Shown piece by piece: positions 37,070 to 48,862 of a stretch of DNA of 64,000 bases. The DNA lies in contig KN805421.1 in assembly GCA_000818945.1 (NCBI GenBank), forward strand, positions 68,842 through 132,841, given 5' to 3'. The stretch comes from Schizochytrium sp. CCTCC M209059. Lineage: Eukaryota > Sar > Bigyra > Thraustochytrida > Thraustochytriidae. Positions within the stretch are counted from its first letter, which is position 1. Each line of letters opens with the position of its first letter. The translations under genes and the position numbers were made by a program. The notes below the pieces were generated by a model that made no database searches, had not been told where the DNA came from, and saw nothing but the letters and a program-made list of their open reading frames with translations.

Positions 37070-37104
37070 ACAGACAGACAGACGGACAGACGGACAGACG
37101 GACG
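37070..37104. repeat. (GACA)n/(GACG)n tetranucleotide repeat
   Basis: About eight units alternating GACA and GACG, ending 75 bases before the start at 37179. Confidence 0.9.
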
Positions 37105-37178
37105 TGGCCATACAAAGGCTTGAGCGCCGAGCGCCCTCGCGCACGAGCGAGATCTGGCAAACAGACAGACGCGTGAGC

Positions 37179-40100
37179 ATGTCAACGGAGATTGAGGAGG
37201 GCAAGAATGATCAGACTTTCCAAGATGAGGAGCTTGCAACGCTCTCCGTGATCGTGCAGGTGTTCGGCGATGATGGCGAAGGGAATGACGACGGAGTCTC
37301 GGGTGAAGGCGGCGAAATTACCGGAGAAGATGAAGGCGAGACAAAAGCAGTGTGGCGTGCAAGCGCTATACAGCTACAATCGCCCGATGATGTCTCTGAC
37401 CTTGTCAAGGACATTCGAGATAAAATATCTGCCCGCCTCGTCGCAAAACGGGAGGCCGCCTTTCGTGAAGCTTGCGAGCAGGTCGAGCTTGACTTCCCCA
37501 TCCCAGACACAAACGACAAGGATGGAAAAGTCTCTGAGACGGCGTCAAAGGCGTCAATAACCAAGAAATCAGTGGCCAAGAAGAAGAAAAAGAAAAAGAA
37601 AAAGAATCCTGTAGCCGAGGCGCAAAGGAAGCGACAGGAGGCTCTCGACGCGGTCCCCCGTCCACTGAAGCCCGTATTCGCCGTCAGAGGCCTTGCCTTC
37701 CCTGGTGCATTCGACGAGAAGCGAGCAAAAGAGGAAGTCACACTTGAAAGCTCATGGGCACTGGCTGCCTTGTATCAAGAATGGAGAGCCGTGCATTCAC
37801 AGCGCCAGGAGTTACTGACAATGCGAGCATTTCGCGACCTGCTCGACATTCTTGCACGGCATGGAACAATGACTGACACCATCCTATTTGAGGTCTTTCA
37901 GCTATTGCAAAACGAGTCTCTCGAAAGATTTGCGTGGGACCCGCTTTGTGCTTTTATACGAACGCTCGCGAAGCGGCGGCCTTCACGGGCCGATTCCTAT
38001 GAGGTCAATCGATACCTCGGTCTCGCAGCATGGGCAGTCACAAGGCACGTTGGCGCTTTGCGCGATTCGATATCAAAAGAACGGAGCCCGATGACATCGA
38101 TTGTCCCAGCGCTCAAGGCCGCGGACTCGCTCCGCTCCTCCAAGCCAACTACCGAAGCATTATACTACGTGTGCGCCGCTGCTGCCTTGTCAAGCTTCGT
38201 TGAAGAAGACGAGTATTGTCGCAGCACGGAAGCGCAAGGCTGTTTCGCAGATCTGGGTCGTCGGGCAAACGACGGCGTGGTTCTCCTTGGAAGTTTGGTC
38301 ATTTTGAACAACACTTTGGCCGCCTACATCAAGAGCGATAAGATTTCCGACGACGCGAAGCGGGCAATAATGACCAAAGTCACGAATCATTTTGCTTCGC
38401 CGCAACTCATTGTGCACGATGTGGAAACAAAGGGCTCGTTGGCTCGAACAGATTTGTCAACCATTGTGCTCGCTAGCAGTGCGGTGACAAAGGCTTGCAC
38501 CGACCTGCCTTTGCACGTCTCCGCAGATCTCTTGTGTCGAAGTGGGGCTTTGCGGCGCATTCTTGCGCTTGCAGACTGGGCGTACCAGGGGCTGATAATG
38601 TCTGCCACAACGGAAGAAGGCGAAGAGGAGCAGCTTGAGGCCCTGGGAGACTTTGTTGTTCCTGGGTCTGCAGCAGTTCTGAGCAGCTATGTGACGCAAC
38701 TCCGCAAAGTATGTTCTCTCGAGGACAAGAAAGTTGACTCAAGGCCCACGATTGTACGTGTTGTCCTTCTACAAACGATGTTTCTCTTGAGTACTGCAGT
38801 GTGGAACATCCAGGATCAGATGGAGCTCACAGCACCAAACCGAGCCCTTTTTCTTGAGCTCGCAAAACTGTTTTGCAAAACTGCAAACATGGTTCGTGTT
38901 GAGTGGGTCGTCATTTCCGAGGCAAAGAATGCCGAGCGTGCGCTGAAAGCAAAAGCTGCCGAGGAAGCTGCCGAGCTAGCTGCGCTCCGCGCGCTCGAGA
39001 CGGGTCAGCCAGCGCAAGGTAACGGCGCGGAAACGGACGACGATCCCGCAACATCTGGGGCCGACCATGACGCAAGCGACATTCACGTGGAGGAACACCC
39101 ACTCGAATGGATTCTGGGAGATACGGAGCGCTGTGCACTCGTTGGCCTTCGGTCTTTGCTCGAGGCCAGATACATCTCGGCAGAAGATATTGCTGAGCAT
39201 TTGCTTCCTGGCCATCTATCGCACATTGCGGCCTTTCTCGAGTGCATCACGCCACGGGCTCGGCAATGCAGCATTGACGTCCTGAACCGCTTCCTCATTG
39301 CTTTTGAAGAGATGAAGGACGCAAAAAGGGCAAAGGCCCACCTTTGCGAAGTTTCATCCGGCGTAGAACCCGTACTCGTCGTGGATACTTTGCTTGCGCA
39401 TCCGAATGAGGACAACGTGGCCTTCTTGTTATGTCGGGTCATGAAGTACACTCCGGATGTAGCTGCAGCGGAAATTCTCAGCAACGTGCTGACACTCATT
39501 GACCATCGTACTATGTTTATTTCGGCGCACAAAGGCCGGCAAGAGGCTGCGGACCTCTTGATCGTGACGTATCTGCTTGAAGTTGTGAAGCACGCAGCAG
39601 AGTGCCCCTCGCGTAGACGTCTCATGGGCACATCCGAAGGAGGAAGCGCAGTTGAGGTCCTTTTAGCAAGTCTTTCGCGCTTGCTGGCGCTTCCAGGTCG
39701 CCCTTTTCATGTTCACGAATGCGTAGTGCACGTGTGTATGGCCCTCACATTGATTCTTCAAGATGTGCAAAACGCGGAGACGTTTGTCGACGCACGCGGC
39801 GTTCAAATGCTATGCGCTATGGTGGAAGAGTTTGCGAGCGCGAGCGCACACGTACACCCCGGTCCTGAGAAGACAAGTCATTACGAAGTGCTTATTCATG
39901 CGCTCAAACTGTGGCGCGTGATTATTATGACCCGGTCCGTTCACTTTCAGCGTGCGACCCTCAGTGCCGAGGTGATGGACACTCTCTTCACGACATGTTG
40001 CGCTCCGTATGAGGAGGATCTTCCGCAATATCTCAAGAGTGCTGCGCAGTCGAAACGTCTTGCCGCCTCGATACTCGCGGCGCTGCCTTTCAAACGGGAG

Positions 40101-40851
40101 GTTTCCGAACCTGCCCTGATTGCAGTGGCGCGCAGATTCATTTGTCAGGACTATCGACAGTGTCTCTGTATTGCGGTGGAACAGCAGTCCTTCGGCGCGC
40201 AGCTTTTTAGCCGCGTTGAGATTTCGGAAACGGGTCACGAGCTACTTCGCCGCTCCAAGGTTGTCAAGTCTCTGGTACAGTTTGCATGCCACGAGGTCCC
40301 CGCCGACGCATCGCCTGCGGACCGCGCAAGTAACGATGTCCGGAAGCAGAGCGCTCTCATCGGACTTTTGTATCTGTGCGCAGAGGATGCCAAGACCCAG
40401 GTGTACGTTTGCACGACGGCCTTGTATCGACTCCTAAAATTGGCATGGACCTCGCAGCAAGCGAATTTTCAACACGCGCTTGTCGGACGACTCTTGGAGC
40501 AGCTGGCTCTCAACAAACTCAACAGAACGAAACTGTTCAAAGCAGAAATGCGCGCGCGCGCAGTCGCGCATCGAGCGCACGTTGGGCATTATGCAAGCGA
40601 GGAAGAAAAAGCGGCGTCCGACGCGATGACCAGTATGCGTAGACATGAAGCGCGATCCCAAGAAAAAGAAGAGAAACTGGACGCCTACGATTCTTTCGAG
40701 GAGGCGTCGGCTGCAGGTGAGCTTCACGAGCTTATCCGGCTGCGTCATGAGTACTCGCAATGGCTCGACAAGGAAACCGGAAAGAAAGCTAAAAAGTATG
40801 CTTCGAATCAGAAACTGAAAGTCGTGCCAGGAACGGATGCATCATCTCCAC

Positions 40852-40885
<34 letters not shown>

Positions 40886-42461
40886 AGAGCAGAACGGAAA
40901 ACATGCTCGAAACAAGAGTCCGACGCGGATTCCAGCGCTCGAACGACCCGAAGGCGGAAAATCACATCCGCCTCGCGAGACCCTTGAGAGCTCCAAGTTA
41001 TGGGTCTTTAAAGATCCAATTCTGACACCGCAGGCTAATTTATCGTCTGTTGCCAACAGCAATGGCAGGTCCCCGCGCGACGCCCCTGTGGGAGGACTCT
41101 TCCAGGCGCTCAATCAGCCAATGAAGCTGTTGTGGACCAATCGGGGCATTGTGGAGACGCTCGAGGTCTCACGCGAAATACCGCTTCGGGAAGGAGCTCC
41201 GCTCGGAACACTGAAGACAGACAAGCTCTGGCAGTTCAAAGAGTCTGCAGATCCTTTTCAAGCACTCGTCTCACGAATTCCTGTGCCCGCATATATCGCA
41301 GATATGGACGTCCCAGACCTTGTTTTTCTGCGAGAAGCGAGGGGTTCAATGCTGGCACCAACGCCTACGGAAATTAATGATCTGGATAATGAGGATACGG
41401 CAAGCGCTGTCGTGAGCCCCGTCTCGCTCAAGTATTGGGTCCCGGGAATTTGCTGCCTTGGGGCGCCACCACATCCGGCAGCGGTGGTGCGCCCTCGCAC
41501 AGGTTTTGGGGCAGAAAAGTGGGTTTCCCGCGTGAAGCAGCTCAAGTCATGGGATGTGGATGGAAGCCTTGTTCCTCTTCCTGTAGATTTGCGCGTGCGT
41601 GACATTGCAGCGATTTCCATTGCCGAGGAAGGACAGGCAGCAGTTGCGGAAGAGCCTGCCGCGACGCTTGAAACCTTTCGTGACAAGCATTATGAAAATA
41701 TCGTCGGAAACGCCTTGACGGGTGTAGACGTGGAGTGCGCTTTGGATGCACTGTGCCCGCTTTTCCTTTACTATTCTGCAAGACCCACACTGGACGTGCG
41801 ATCTCTGTTCGAGGACCTTGGCCTTGAGCCCTTGGCCAAGAAAGACACAACCCCCAAAACCTTGGCCTCCTTTTTAGAAATCGTGCGATTGCGCCTCGAA
41901 AGTGGGTCCAAGACTGCACAGAACATAGCGGACTCTTTGTGGTCCAAATTCGGGGAGAAGGATCTCATCTTGCTCTTTGCTTGGGAAAGACAGAAAGCAA
42001 GGCTTGCGCCTATTCTTCGCGACCACTCTCCGTTGTTGCAAAGCATCGGGAGCCCGGACAAGCTCTGTTCCGCGCTGGAAATGGCCGGTACGATCCCTGA
42101 GGAGGATTTGCAGCTCGCACGAGCTATGGCGTCGCCCTTTGCAGAGATAGGAGTGGATGCGACCGCGGCCGCAGACATTGACGTTGATGTCGACGCTGCC
42201 ATCGGTGTAGCACTTTGTTGGCTGGCTCCTGCATTGGTCAAAGAACCCATTCGCCTGTACGACGATGCGCAAATCATTGCGCAAGAGGAGAAAAAGGCTG
42301 CTGCAAAGCGCGGTCGACGAGCGCAGGAACAAGCACAAAGTGACCAAGACGACAAGGCAAAGGAAGAAGAGCAGAACGTCCCACTTGCGCGCGCTCTGCG
42401 TCTTCTTCTGGCGCACTTATATCAAGCACACAATCTGCGAATAGACGACACGAGTGCGTGA
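37179..42461 (+). CDS. Giant helical-repeat protein with faint RPAP1-like features
   Basis: 1760 residues. The N-terminus is acidic, followed by a Lys-rich block (KKKKKKKKK near residue 135). The stretch from about 165 (KPVFAVRGLAFPGAF ... ALYQEWRAVHSQRQELLTMRAFRDLLDIL) resembles the RPAP1 central motif (RFSLQGELL ... ELFHLTRSQVSQQRALALHVL) in spacing and character, and a late FRDKHYENIVG resembles its C-terminal block. RPAP1 assists RNA polymerase II assembly and import. Most of the body is ARM/HEAT-like helical repeat. A polyQ tract (about 1226-1238) comes from CAG repeats at 40855-40883, and a KLWVFKDP/KLWQFKES pair near 1273 and 1350 repeats internally. The upstream frame opens only to a TTG. 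The family call is tentative; the gene itself is certain. Confidence 0.85.
40855..40883 (+). repeat. (CAG)n/(CAA)n repeat inside coding sequence
   Basis: About nine CAG or CAA codons giving a polyglutamine stretch in the large protein. The frame is intact across it. Confidence 0.9.
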
Positions 42462-43690
42462 TAGAGAGAGAGACAGAGAGAGAGAGACACACACAGAGAG
42501 AGGATGAGAATGTTCGTTCTCACGAAGCCCCCATGAACAAAGTAGGAAAAGCTTTGTCTACGGGGAAAGATGTCTACGCGATGAACAAGTTTGATGTAGG
42601 GTAGTAGTCAAAATCCCGCGGGGTGAGAACAAAGCCTCGCAGAACTGAAAAACCACCCGGATTGGCGTGCCCCCGAGCTAGCTAGCTAGCTAGCTAGCTC
42701 ACTCGTTCACTAGATTGTTGATTGACCAGCCGATCTCTCAGCTATGGTCTCCGGCCGAAAGAGTTTGCAAGCTCACGTCTCTCTCCAAGCTTGCACCATC
42801 TCGTATGCCGATGCAGGATCGCCGCCTCGACAGAGAGCAGAAAGAATGTGCACGGAGCGAGGCGTGGCTGACGCGGAGCTTCACGCCGCAGCGACGGCGC
42901 GCAGCATCGCGTCAGCGAGGAGTCAGGATAGAAAGTTGATAAAAATAAGGTTACATTTTTGCTGCTCTCTCCAACTGCTAGCTGGATGGTCGAGTCGAGT
43001 ACTGGCAGTCAGTCAGCCAGCCAACCAATCATTAATCACTGGTCGATAAGGCACCTAATTATTAATCTGGTGTCCTCGCAACTTTTCCTGCCGACGAAGA
43101 ATTCCTCTTCCGGCGGCGCCTTCAAGGCTTTAAGTAAGCCTTTTTTTTGCTGTACCTTTTGAAAATCTGGCCTGGCCAGTCTAGCTGGTGAGGGCTTCCT
43201 CTCGAGGTTTTTGTCCTTGTCTCAGCGGTCGCTAGCGATGATTGACGTAGTGCTTCACAAGCCAACGTCAATTTCTCGCGAGGCTGTTTCGAATCAAGCC
43301 AAGGGCTTTGTCAAGAATGAAGCCAGAGTGGGTCGTCTTGTCTTGGCAATTTAATTAAAAGATCATCAGACTAGATGGCCAAGCGAGCTTGCGCAAGTCT
43401 CACACACTTTGACCGAACAAACGATCACATGCTTGGTCTTGTGATCACCTATAAAGTATCTTGAGAAAATGCGCAAGCTCTGTGTCTGTAGCTAAACCGT
43501 CTTGAGTCGAGATTTTTTTGTTCCGCTTGTCAACGTAAATGAATGCACAACTTCGTCGATTCGAGCTCCTCGAGGGCTCGAAGGCCTGCATATTTAAAAT
43601 TAAAAACGAATTGGACCCTGATTCTTTGCGAGAGCATGTACAAAGCAAAGGGAAAAGAAAAATGTGCGGTCAATAGATACAACTGGCATC
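42462..43690. other. Convergent intergenic region, AT-richer, with simple repeats
   Basis: 1.2 kb between the large protein's stop and the propeller gene's stop. It contains (GA)n with ACACACAG at 42463-42500, (AGCT)n at 42675-42700 and otherwise unremarkable sequence. Short frames such as 43445-43648 lack any support. Confidence 0.55.
42675..42700. repeat. (AGCT)n self-complementary tetranucleotide repeat
   Basis: About six AGCT units; the unit is its own reverse complement, so the run can form a cruciform. A shorter copy sits at 14389-14409. Confidence 0.9.
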
Positions 43691-44308
43691 TTACCAAGGT
43701 TTTTGAATGTCGTGGAGGGGTCTCGTGCGTAGCACGTCCCCCGCGAGAGAGACCTCGTGGACGCGCGTGGACGACTTGTCCGCAACATGAAGGTTGTTAG
43801 AATGCGGGTGGTATTCGACGCGGCATGGACCATCAAAGCTACTACCCTTGAAGACTTGGAGCATTTGTCCTTTTTGCGAAAAGACGATGATGGTGTTCTT
43901 GGCCATGTCACACACGAAGAGGCGACCGTCCGGGCTGCTAGCAACATCCCAGGGACGTTCGAGCTTACCGCCACTTACGGTACGAATCGGTCTGCCGTCA
44001 TGGACACGAATAATTTGCACGCGGGCATTGCCAGTGTCTGCGACTGCGATCTCCGAGCGATTCAGGGCACACGAGCCACGCGGTTCTTCAAAGTGTCCTG
44101 GAGCATTGCCACGTTCGCCGATAGGCCCAACATCAGTGCCATCGCAGAGGAAGACGCGTATTCGATGCAGACGAGTTTCTGAAACGACAGTGGTCCCGTC
44201 CTCCAGCGGCGTGGTGCCAAAGGGGAACTGGAAATCCGGCAGGCGCGACACGAGCCTGGCGTCCAGAGCCCTCTCCTCCGCAAGCTTTGGGGACACTTCC
44301 GTGGACAT
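43691..44308 (-). CDS. NHL-repeat-type six-bladed propeller fragment protein
   Basis: 205 residues from ATG 44308 (MSTEVSPKL). It has at least three NHL-like repeats: FPFGTTPLEDGTTVVSETRLHRIRVF, FEEPRGSCALNRSEIAVADTGNARVQII, LERPWDVASSPDGRLFVCDMAKNTIIVF, and a fourth, weaker one. NHL repeats form beta-propellers that bind RNA or protein. About four blades are visible, so the protein may be short or incomplete as a ring. No catalytic motif was found. The upstream frame opens only to a TTG. Confidence 0.8.
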   Translation of the reverse strand: MSTEVSPKLAEERALDARLVSRLPDFQFPFGTTPLEDGTTVVSETRLHRIRVFLCDGTDVGPIGERGNAPGHFEEPRGSCALNRSEIAVADTGNARVQIIRVHDGRPIRTVSGGKLERPWDVASSPDGRLFVCDMAKNTIIVFSQKGQMLQVFKGSSFDGPCRVEYHPHSNNLHVADKSSTRVHEVSLAGDVLRTRPLHDIQKPW

Positions 44309-45445
44309 GGTCGGGGCGCCACGGCCCCTTTGGACCGTCAAGTTGACAAGGATCTATGTGCTCTTCTGTCTCCGCCCGCAAAGATCTCGCGGTCGTCCGC
44401 GCCGTCGTCGCCGCGCCCTCCAGAAAAAAAGGAAACAGGGGGGATCATGTTCATCAATATTTGGTGTGTACTCGGCGCTGCTCGTACGGTGTGTACCGTA
44501 CCACTCACTATAGTGGTGGAGTCTGAGCAGTATTCCTACTGCTCCTATAGGCCTGCCTACCACTCGTACGAATCACGTCAATTTGGGTCGACCGAGCTTC
44601 TCGAGATCCGCTTCACGTCAACGGAAGAGCCTCCAAGTCCCTTGAGGTTGGGAAACCTGTGCGACGTACGAGAATCTCCTTTTCCAAAGCGGAAGATTCG
44701 CTCGCTGGGGTCGGCCAAAAGCTCCCTCGCCAGGGACGTCGTGGGCCGCAGGGACTTGTTCTTTTTCCTCGTTCCGTTTGCTGCGCCAATTCTGAAGCTG
44801 TCGTTGCTCGGGAGTCTGGCGCAGCCTTTGTCTCCCTCGCGCCTCTCCCTCGCGGTCCACACCGCTGCATTTGCCTGCCCGTCAACCTGCATTAGTAGTC
44901 GTACGTACTAGCGGGGCAGCTGGCACATACATTTCCCCGCCGCGGCCGCAAGTGAACCTTTGGCTCGTGCTGCACTTGCGGCGGCGGCGGGACAAGTTGG
45001 GAATGGCGCGACCGCCAAGTGGAAAGAAAACGCGAAGGCAGCGAGAGCCGCTTTCATTCGCCGCCGCAGTCCCGAACGAACCTCGAGCGAACGACACCAC
45101 GGACGCGACGCGCGGGCGCGCGCGCGGCAGGAGAGGGGAGCGCCCGCGCTATACGCGCGCGAGGCCCTTGGCGCCGCGCCGCGACGGACGGCAGAAGCTG
45201 GCAAGTGGCAGCGGCGGCATCAATCGGCCCGGGGAGGCCAGATTTCCAGGTCGAGGAACCTGAACTCCGTCGTCGCGGGAGCGCGGCAACGGGCGCGCAG
45301 GCGAAAGTGCGGCGCAGAGCTCGACGCGTAGAGCGGGCGTGGCGCCGCGCACGCGCGACCTTCTTCTACCTACCTTCCTTCCTTCCTTTCGGCCGGCCGG
45401 CTCGCCACGCGGCGGCGGTCGGGCCGGGCGGGGGCAAGTTTGAAG
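44309..45445. promoter_or_regulatory. Divergent region, propeller and PH-MAPK genes
   Basis: 1.14 kb. It shows an AGTAGTCGTACGTACTAG element at 44894-44911, a GC-rich CpG block at 45100-45340 with several GCGCGC runs, and a pyrimidine tract (CCTTCCTTCC) at 45375-45390. GC-driven open frames are not genes. Confidence 0.5.
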
Positions 45446-48211
45446 ATGGAGACAGCGGCCGTCTTGTCCTCCGAGTTCACGTCTTCACACGCGACTACCA
45501 TCACCAACAGCAGCAACAGCGTCGCTGATCGCGAGCCTGACTACGATCGCGAGGCTGACGGCGTCTCGAATCGCCGTCGTCACGAAGAACCTCAGAACCA
45601 AAAAGAGCACCACCACCACCAACAACAACAAGAACAAGGACAAGAGGGGGGGCAAAGCGTATCCACTGCGGCAAGTCCGCAAATCAAATTCGAAGGGTAT
45701 CTTGCCAAGCGATCTGTCAAGCCAGGAAGGACCTGGCGAAGGCGGTATTTCGTACTCGAGGATACCGTCCTCAGGTATTATCGAAGCCCTCGCGACAGCA
45801 AACCCCGCGGAGAAATTGTCATTACAAGCAACACGTTCGTAAAGCGCTCGCAGCTCCGTGCCTTTAGCCTTGAACTCGCCACGAACAGGCAGGTGCTGGT
45901 CATTAGCGCAGAGTTTCAAAGCACACAGCAGGATTGGCTTGACGCCCTCCTACAATCCATTGAGCTGGCACGCGTGCACAAATACCGCGGCATGTCTTCT
46001 GTTTCTGCAACATCGAAGCTGGCAGCCGCTTCGGCGATGCCGTCGGATGCTTCTGCAACGAGTTTACCGTCAACGTCAACGTCGTCTACATCATCTTCTT
46101 TGTCCACCTCATCTTCTTCACATATGCAAGTGCAGAAGCTGCAGCAACCGATTGAATCGCACCTGACTGCAGAGTCTTCGTCGCTCGCCGCGCAACAAGC
46201 AGCCGCGGTGGACGAAGATGCGGCGCTCGCTTCTGATGAAACTCCAAAGGCTCAAGCCAAAGAAAAGTCAGCCTCACTTTCCAATTCTGGCTCGGTGGGG
46301 AACGTGGGCATCAAGGGTTTTCCTTCCTCGCCGTCTGTATTGTCGACGCGCGAAGATGCGAGAGACGGAAGTCCAGAATCAACCAAAAAAACTGAGAGCA
46401 GCAGTACGAGCGCAGCTCGAATCGGCGAATCGGAGCTCCCAGAGTATCTTCTTAAACGCGACGAGAATAGCGACGAGGAGAATGTGACCGCTGATAGCGA
46501 CAACGTGCGCGGCCCGGAGTCCCGGGGCCGCGCGATTCAAGAAGAGGAAGAAAAAACCTCGTGCGGCATGCCTCCGATGCAAGAGGCAGAGTCACAGTCG
46601 CAGGCACAAGCACAGACACAAGCGCAGTCGCAAGCGCAAGCGCATGGACAGTCGCAAGCGGCACGATCAAGCGGGCCAACGACCGGATCCGCAAATGCTG
46701 GAGCTGGCTCGACTTCTGGATTTGGACGTGCATCGAATTTGTTCAGACGCTTCACTTCTCGGCGGCGCGGGAGCAGTACTCACAGCACTACAAGCGATGC
46801 GGCGCCCAAGAAGTCGGAGGCTCCTTCGGAGCCCGTGGCGACAGCAGCGAAATCGGCAAACGCGTCGGCAAGCCTTTCACGCAGCGAGAGCGACGACCCG
46901 TCCGGACGTGTCGTCCCCGACGCCGTCTCAGATGACGATGTCAAACTGGAGAACACCGAAAATGGGGAGAGCCAAGACAAGGCGGTAAAGACCAAAGAGG
47001 TTGCGCCTAGATCAGGAGCAGCACCAGCAGTAAAGGAGCAGCAAACTATCCGCCCCGCGGAAGCAAGCGCAATGCGCCCTCGACCTACTCACAAGTTTGT
47101 GTCGATGGGGACCCCGTTCGAGGTGGACACGCGATACTCGTACATCAAGGCAGCAGGATCGGGCGCTTTTGGAATGGTGGTGAGCGCGCACGACCGTCTG
47201 ACGGGTGACAAGGTTGCCATCAAAAAGGTGCCGCATGCATTTGAAGATCTCGTGGATGCGAAGCGCATTTTGCGCGAGGTCAAGCTTTTGCGGCACTTTG
47301 ACCATGAAAATGTCATCAACATTCGGGATCTTATGACGCCCGAGTCTTATGACTACGACGACATTTACATTGTCTCGGAGCTCATGGAGACGGATCTGCA
47401 TCGTGTAATTTACTCCAAACAGACGCTTACGGACGATCACATTCAGTACTTTGTCTACCAGACTCTGCGCGCCCTCAAGTACATTCATTCCGCGAACGTG
47501 ATTCACCGGGACCTGAAGCCATCGAATCTTTTGCTCAACTCGAACTGCGACCTCAAGATTTGCGATTTGGGTCTCGCGCGTGGACTGAAGGACAATGATC
47601 TCGGACTCACGGAATATGTGGTTACGCGTTGGTACCGCGCTCCCGAGATTATGCTTGCTTGCCGGGAGTACACCAAGGCAATTGACATGTGGGCCGTGGG
47701 GTGCATTCTGGCAGAGTTGCTTGCACGTAAACCGCTTTTTCCTGGCGGAGATTATATTGAACAGCTGCAGCTCATGACGGACGTTCTGGGCACGCCTCCA
47801 GAATCTGACATGCATTTTATCCGGAGCGAAACCGCGAAGCGCTTTATGCGCTCCCAGCAGCTGCGCCCCAAGCGCAAGTACGCCAAGATGTTTCCGAAAG
47901 CCTCTGAAAAGTCCCTTGATCTCCTCGACAAGATGTTGCAGTTCAACCCGGACAAGCGCATTTCTGTCGAGGACGCTTTGGCCCATCCTTATTTAGCAAC
48001 GCTCTACCAGCCGAACGACGAGCCCGTCTGCCCGGAACCCTTTGTCTTTGATGATAATAAGGCTGACGACGAGCTTCGGAAGCGCGAGATCCAGGACCAG
48101 ATCTTGCAGGAGGTCCTTCTCTTTCACCCAGAGGATGCACCACGTCTCATTGCTGCGCAGCAGGCGGTCAATCCGGATGCGGCGTACCCACTGCAGCAAG
48201 GCAGTGTTTGA
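45446..48211 (+). CDS. PH-domain MAP kinase (TEY type)
   Basis: 921 residues. A PH domain at about 80-178 (FEGYLAKRSVKPGRTWRRRYFVLEDTVLRYY ... WLDALLQSI) should bind phosphoinositides. A 380-residue Ser/Gln-rich, low-complexity linker follows (including a QAQAQTQAQSQAQA run). A complete ERK-like kinase occupies about 563-855: glycine loop GSGAFGMV, K593 in VAIKKV, HRDLKPSN with D689, DLG, and the activation loop T722-E723-Y724 followed by VVTRWYRAPE. It phosphorylates Ser/Thr-Pro substrates after dual phosphorylation. PH-MAPK fusions are known from stramenopiles. Start at ATG 45446; the frame opens to a TTG six bases earlier. Confidence 0.95.
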   Translation: METAAVLSSEFTSSHATTITNSSNSVADREPDYDREADGVSNRRRHEEPQNQKEHHHHQQQQEQGQEGGQSVSTAASPQIKFEGYLAKRSVKPGRTWRRRYFVLEDTVLRYYRSPRDSKPRGEIVITSNTFVKRSQLRAFSLELATNRQVLVISAEFQSTQQDWLDALLQSIELARVHKYRGMSSVSATSKLAAASAMPSDASATSLPSTSTSSTSSSLSTSSSSHMQVQKLQQPIESHLTAESSSLAAQQAAAVDEDAALASDETPKAQAKEKSASLSNSGSVGNVGIKGFPSSPSVLSTREDARDGSPESTKKTESSSTSAARIGESELPEYLLKRDENSDEENVTADSDNVRGPESRGRAIQEEEEKTSCGMPPMQEAESQSQAQAQTQAQSQAQAHGQSQAARSSGPTTGSANAGAGSTSGFGRASNLFRRFTSRRRGSSTHSTTSDAAPKKSEAPSEPVATAAKSANASASLSRSESDDPSGRVVPDAVSDDDVKLENTENGESQDKAVKTKEVAPRSGAAPAVKEQQTIRPAEASAMRPRPTHKFVSMGTPFEVDTRYSYIKAAGSGAFGMVVSAHDRLTGDKVAIKKVPHAFEDLVDAKRILREVKLLRHFDHENVINIRDLMTPESYDYDDIYIVSELMETDLHRVIYSKQTLTDDHIQYFVYQTLRALKYIHSANVIHRDLKPSNLLLNSNCDLKICDLGLARGLKDNDLGLTEYVVTRWYRAPEIMLACREYTKAIDMWAVGCILAELLARKPLFPGGDYIEQLQLMTDVLGTPPESDMHFIRSETAKRFMRSQQLRPKRKYAKMFPKASEKSLDLLDKMLQFNPDKRISVEDALAHPYLATLYQPNDEPVCPEPFVFDDNKADDELRKREIQDQILQEVLLFHPEDAPRLIAAQQAVNPDAAYPLQQGSV

Positions 48212-48862
48212 GGGACCCAATTTTGGCGTTGGCAAGAACAGAAGCAACTATCCAAGCTAGTCCGAGGGATTGGAAGGCGTTGGGCCAGTAAGACCTTGAA
48301 CTGCTGCTACCACCACCACCACCACTGCCACCACTAGGCCGATTGGAAATGTAAAAAAGAAAAGGAGAGAAACAAGACTGTGTATAAATACAGTAAACCA
48401 TGTGGTTGATGTACCATGCGGCTTTCCGTTGTGGCTGGGACGCCGCGCTCTGCTCTGCTGCGGTACGTAACAATCAGCAGCACGCCTTGCTCATGACGCC
48501 AAGATGAGAAGATGGAAGTCCAAACACGAGAAAAAGACGACGAGACGTCCCAGTTGGTGTCGACTCTAGCTAAAGACAAGTTTCGAAAGTTTGCTTTGAA
48601 GATAAGTGAGGACCTCGCAGTCAAGTGAGCTTGGCTTTATCTGTCTGTCTGTCTGTCTGTCTATCAGTTTGCCAGCCTATCAGTGATTTGTGGTGGTGAT
48701 ACTTCAAACAAAACAAAAGATAACCGGCTCGAAGCCCAAGCAAAAGAAACAAGGCAGAGAACCCAGAGAGGAGACCGGGAAACGCTGGCAAACAAGAAAG
48801 GACAGAAACAGTCAGGTCCGTCGGTAAGGATGTGGATTTTTATAGTGAAGACAAAGTTATGC
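48212..48862. other. Convergent intergenic region
   Basis: 650 bases between PH-MAPK and ribosomal P1 stops. Contains a (CCA)n tract near 48307-48335 and (GTCT)n at 48641-48662. No gene supported. Confidence 0.55.
48641..48662. repeat. (GTCT)n tetranucleotide repeat
   Basis: About five GTCT units in the 3' flank of the P1 gene. Confidence 0.9.

Larger units (their letters stand above)
36483..37178. promoter_or_regulatory. Upstream region of giant RPAP1-like gene
   Basis: About 700 bases. It has AT-rich sequence, then (GCGAG)n at 36887-36925 and (GACA)n/(GACG)n at 37070-37104 immediately before the ATG. No gene supported. Confidence 0.5.

Noticed and set aside
43445..43648. 67-codon minus-strand frame beside the propeller gene
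   Set aside because: Short, AT-rich, no similarity or context.
46450..47986. 324-codon minus-strand frame opposite the MAP kinase
   Set aside because: Antisense of the kinase domain, which carries all catalytic motifs on the plus strand.
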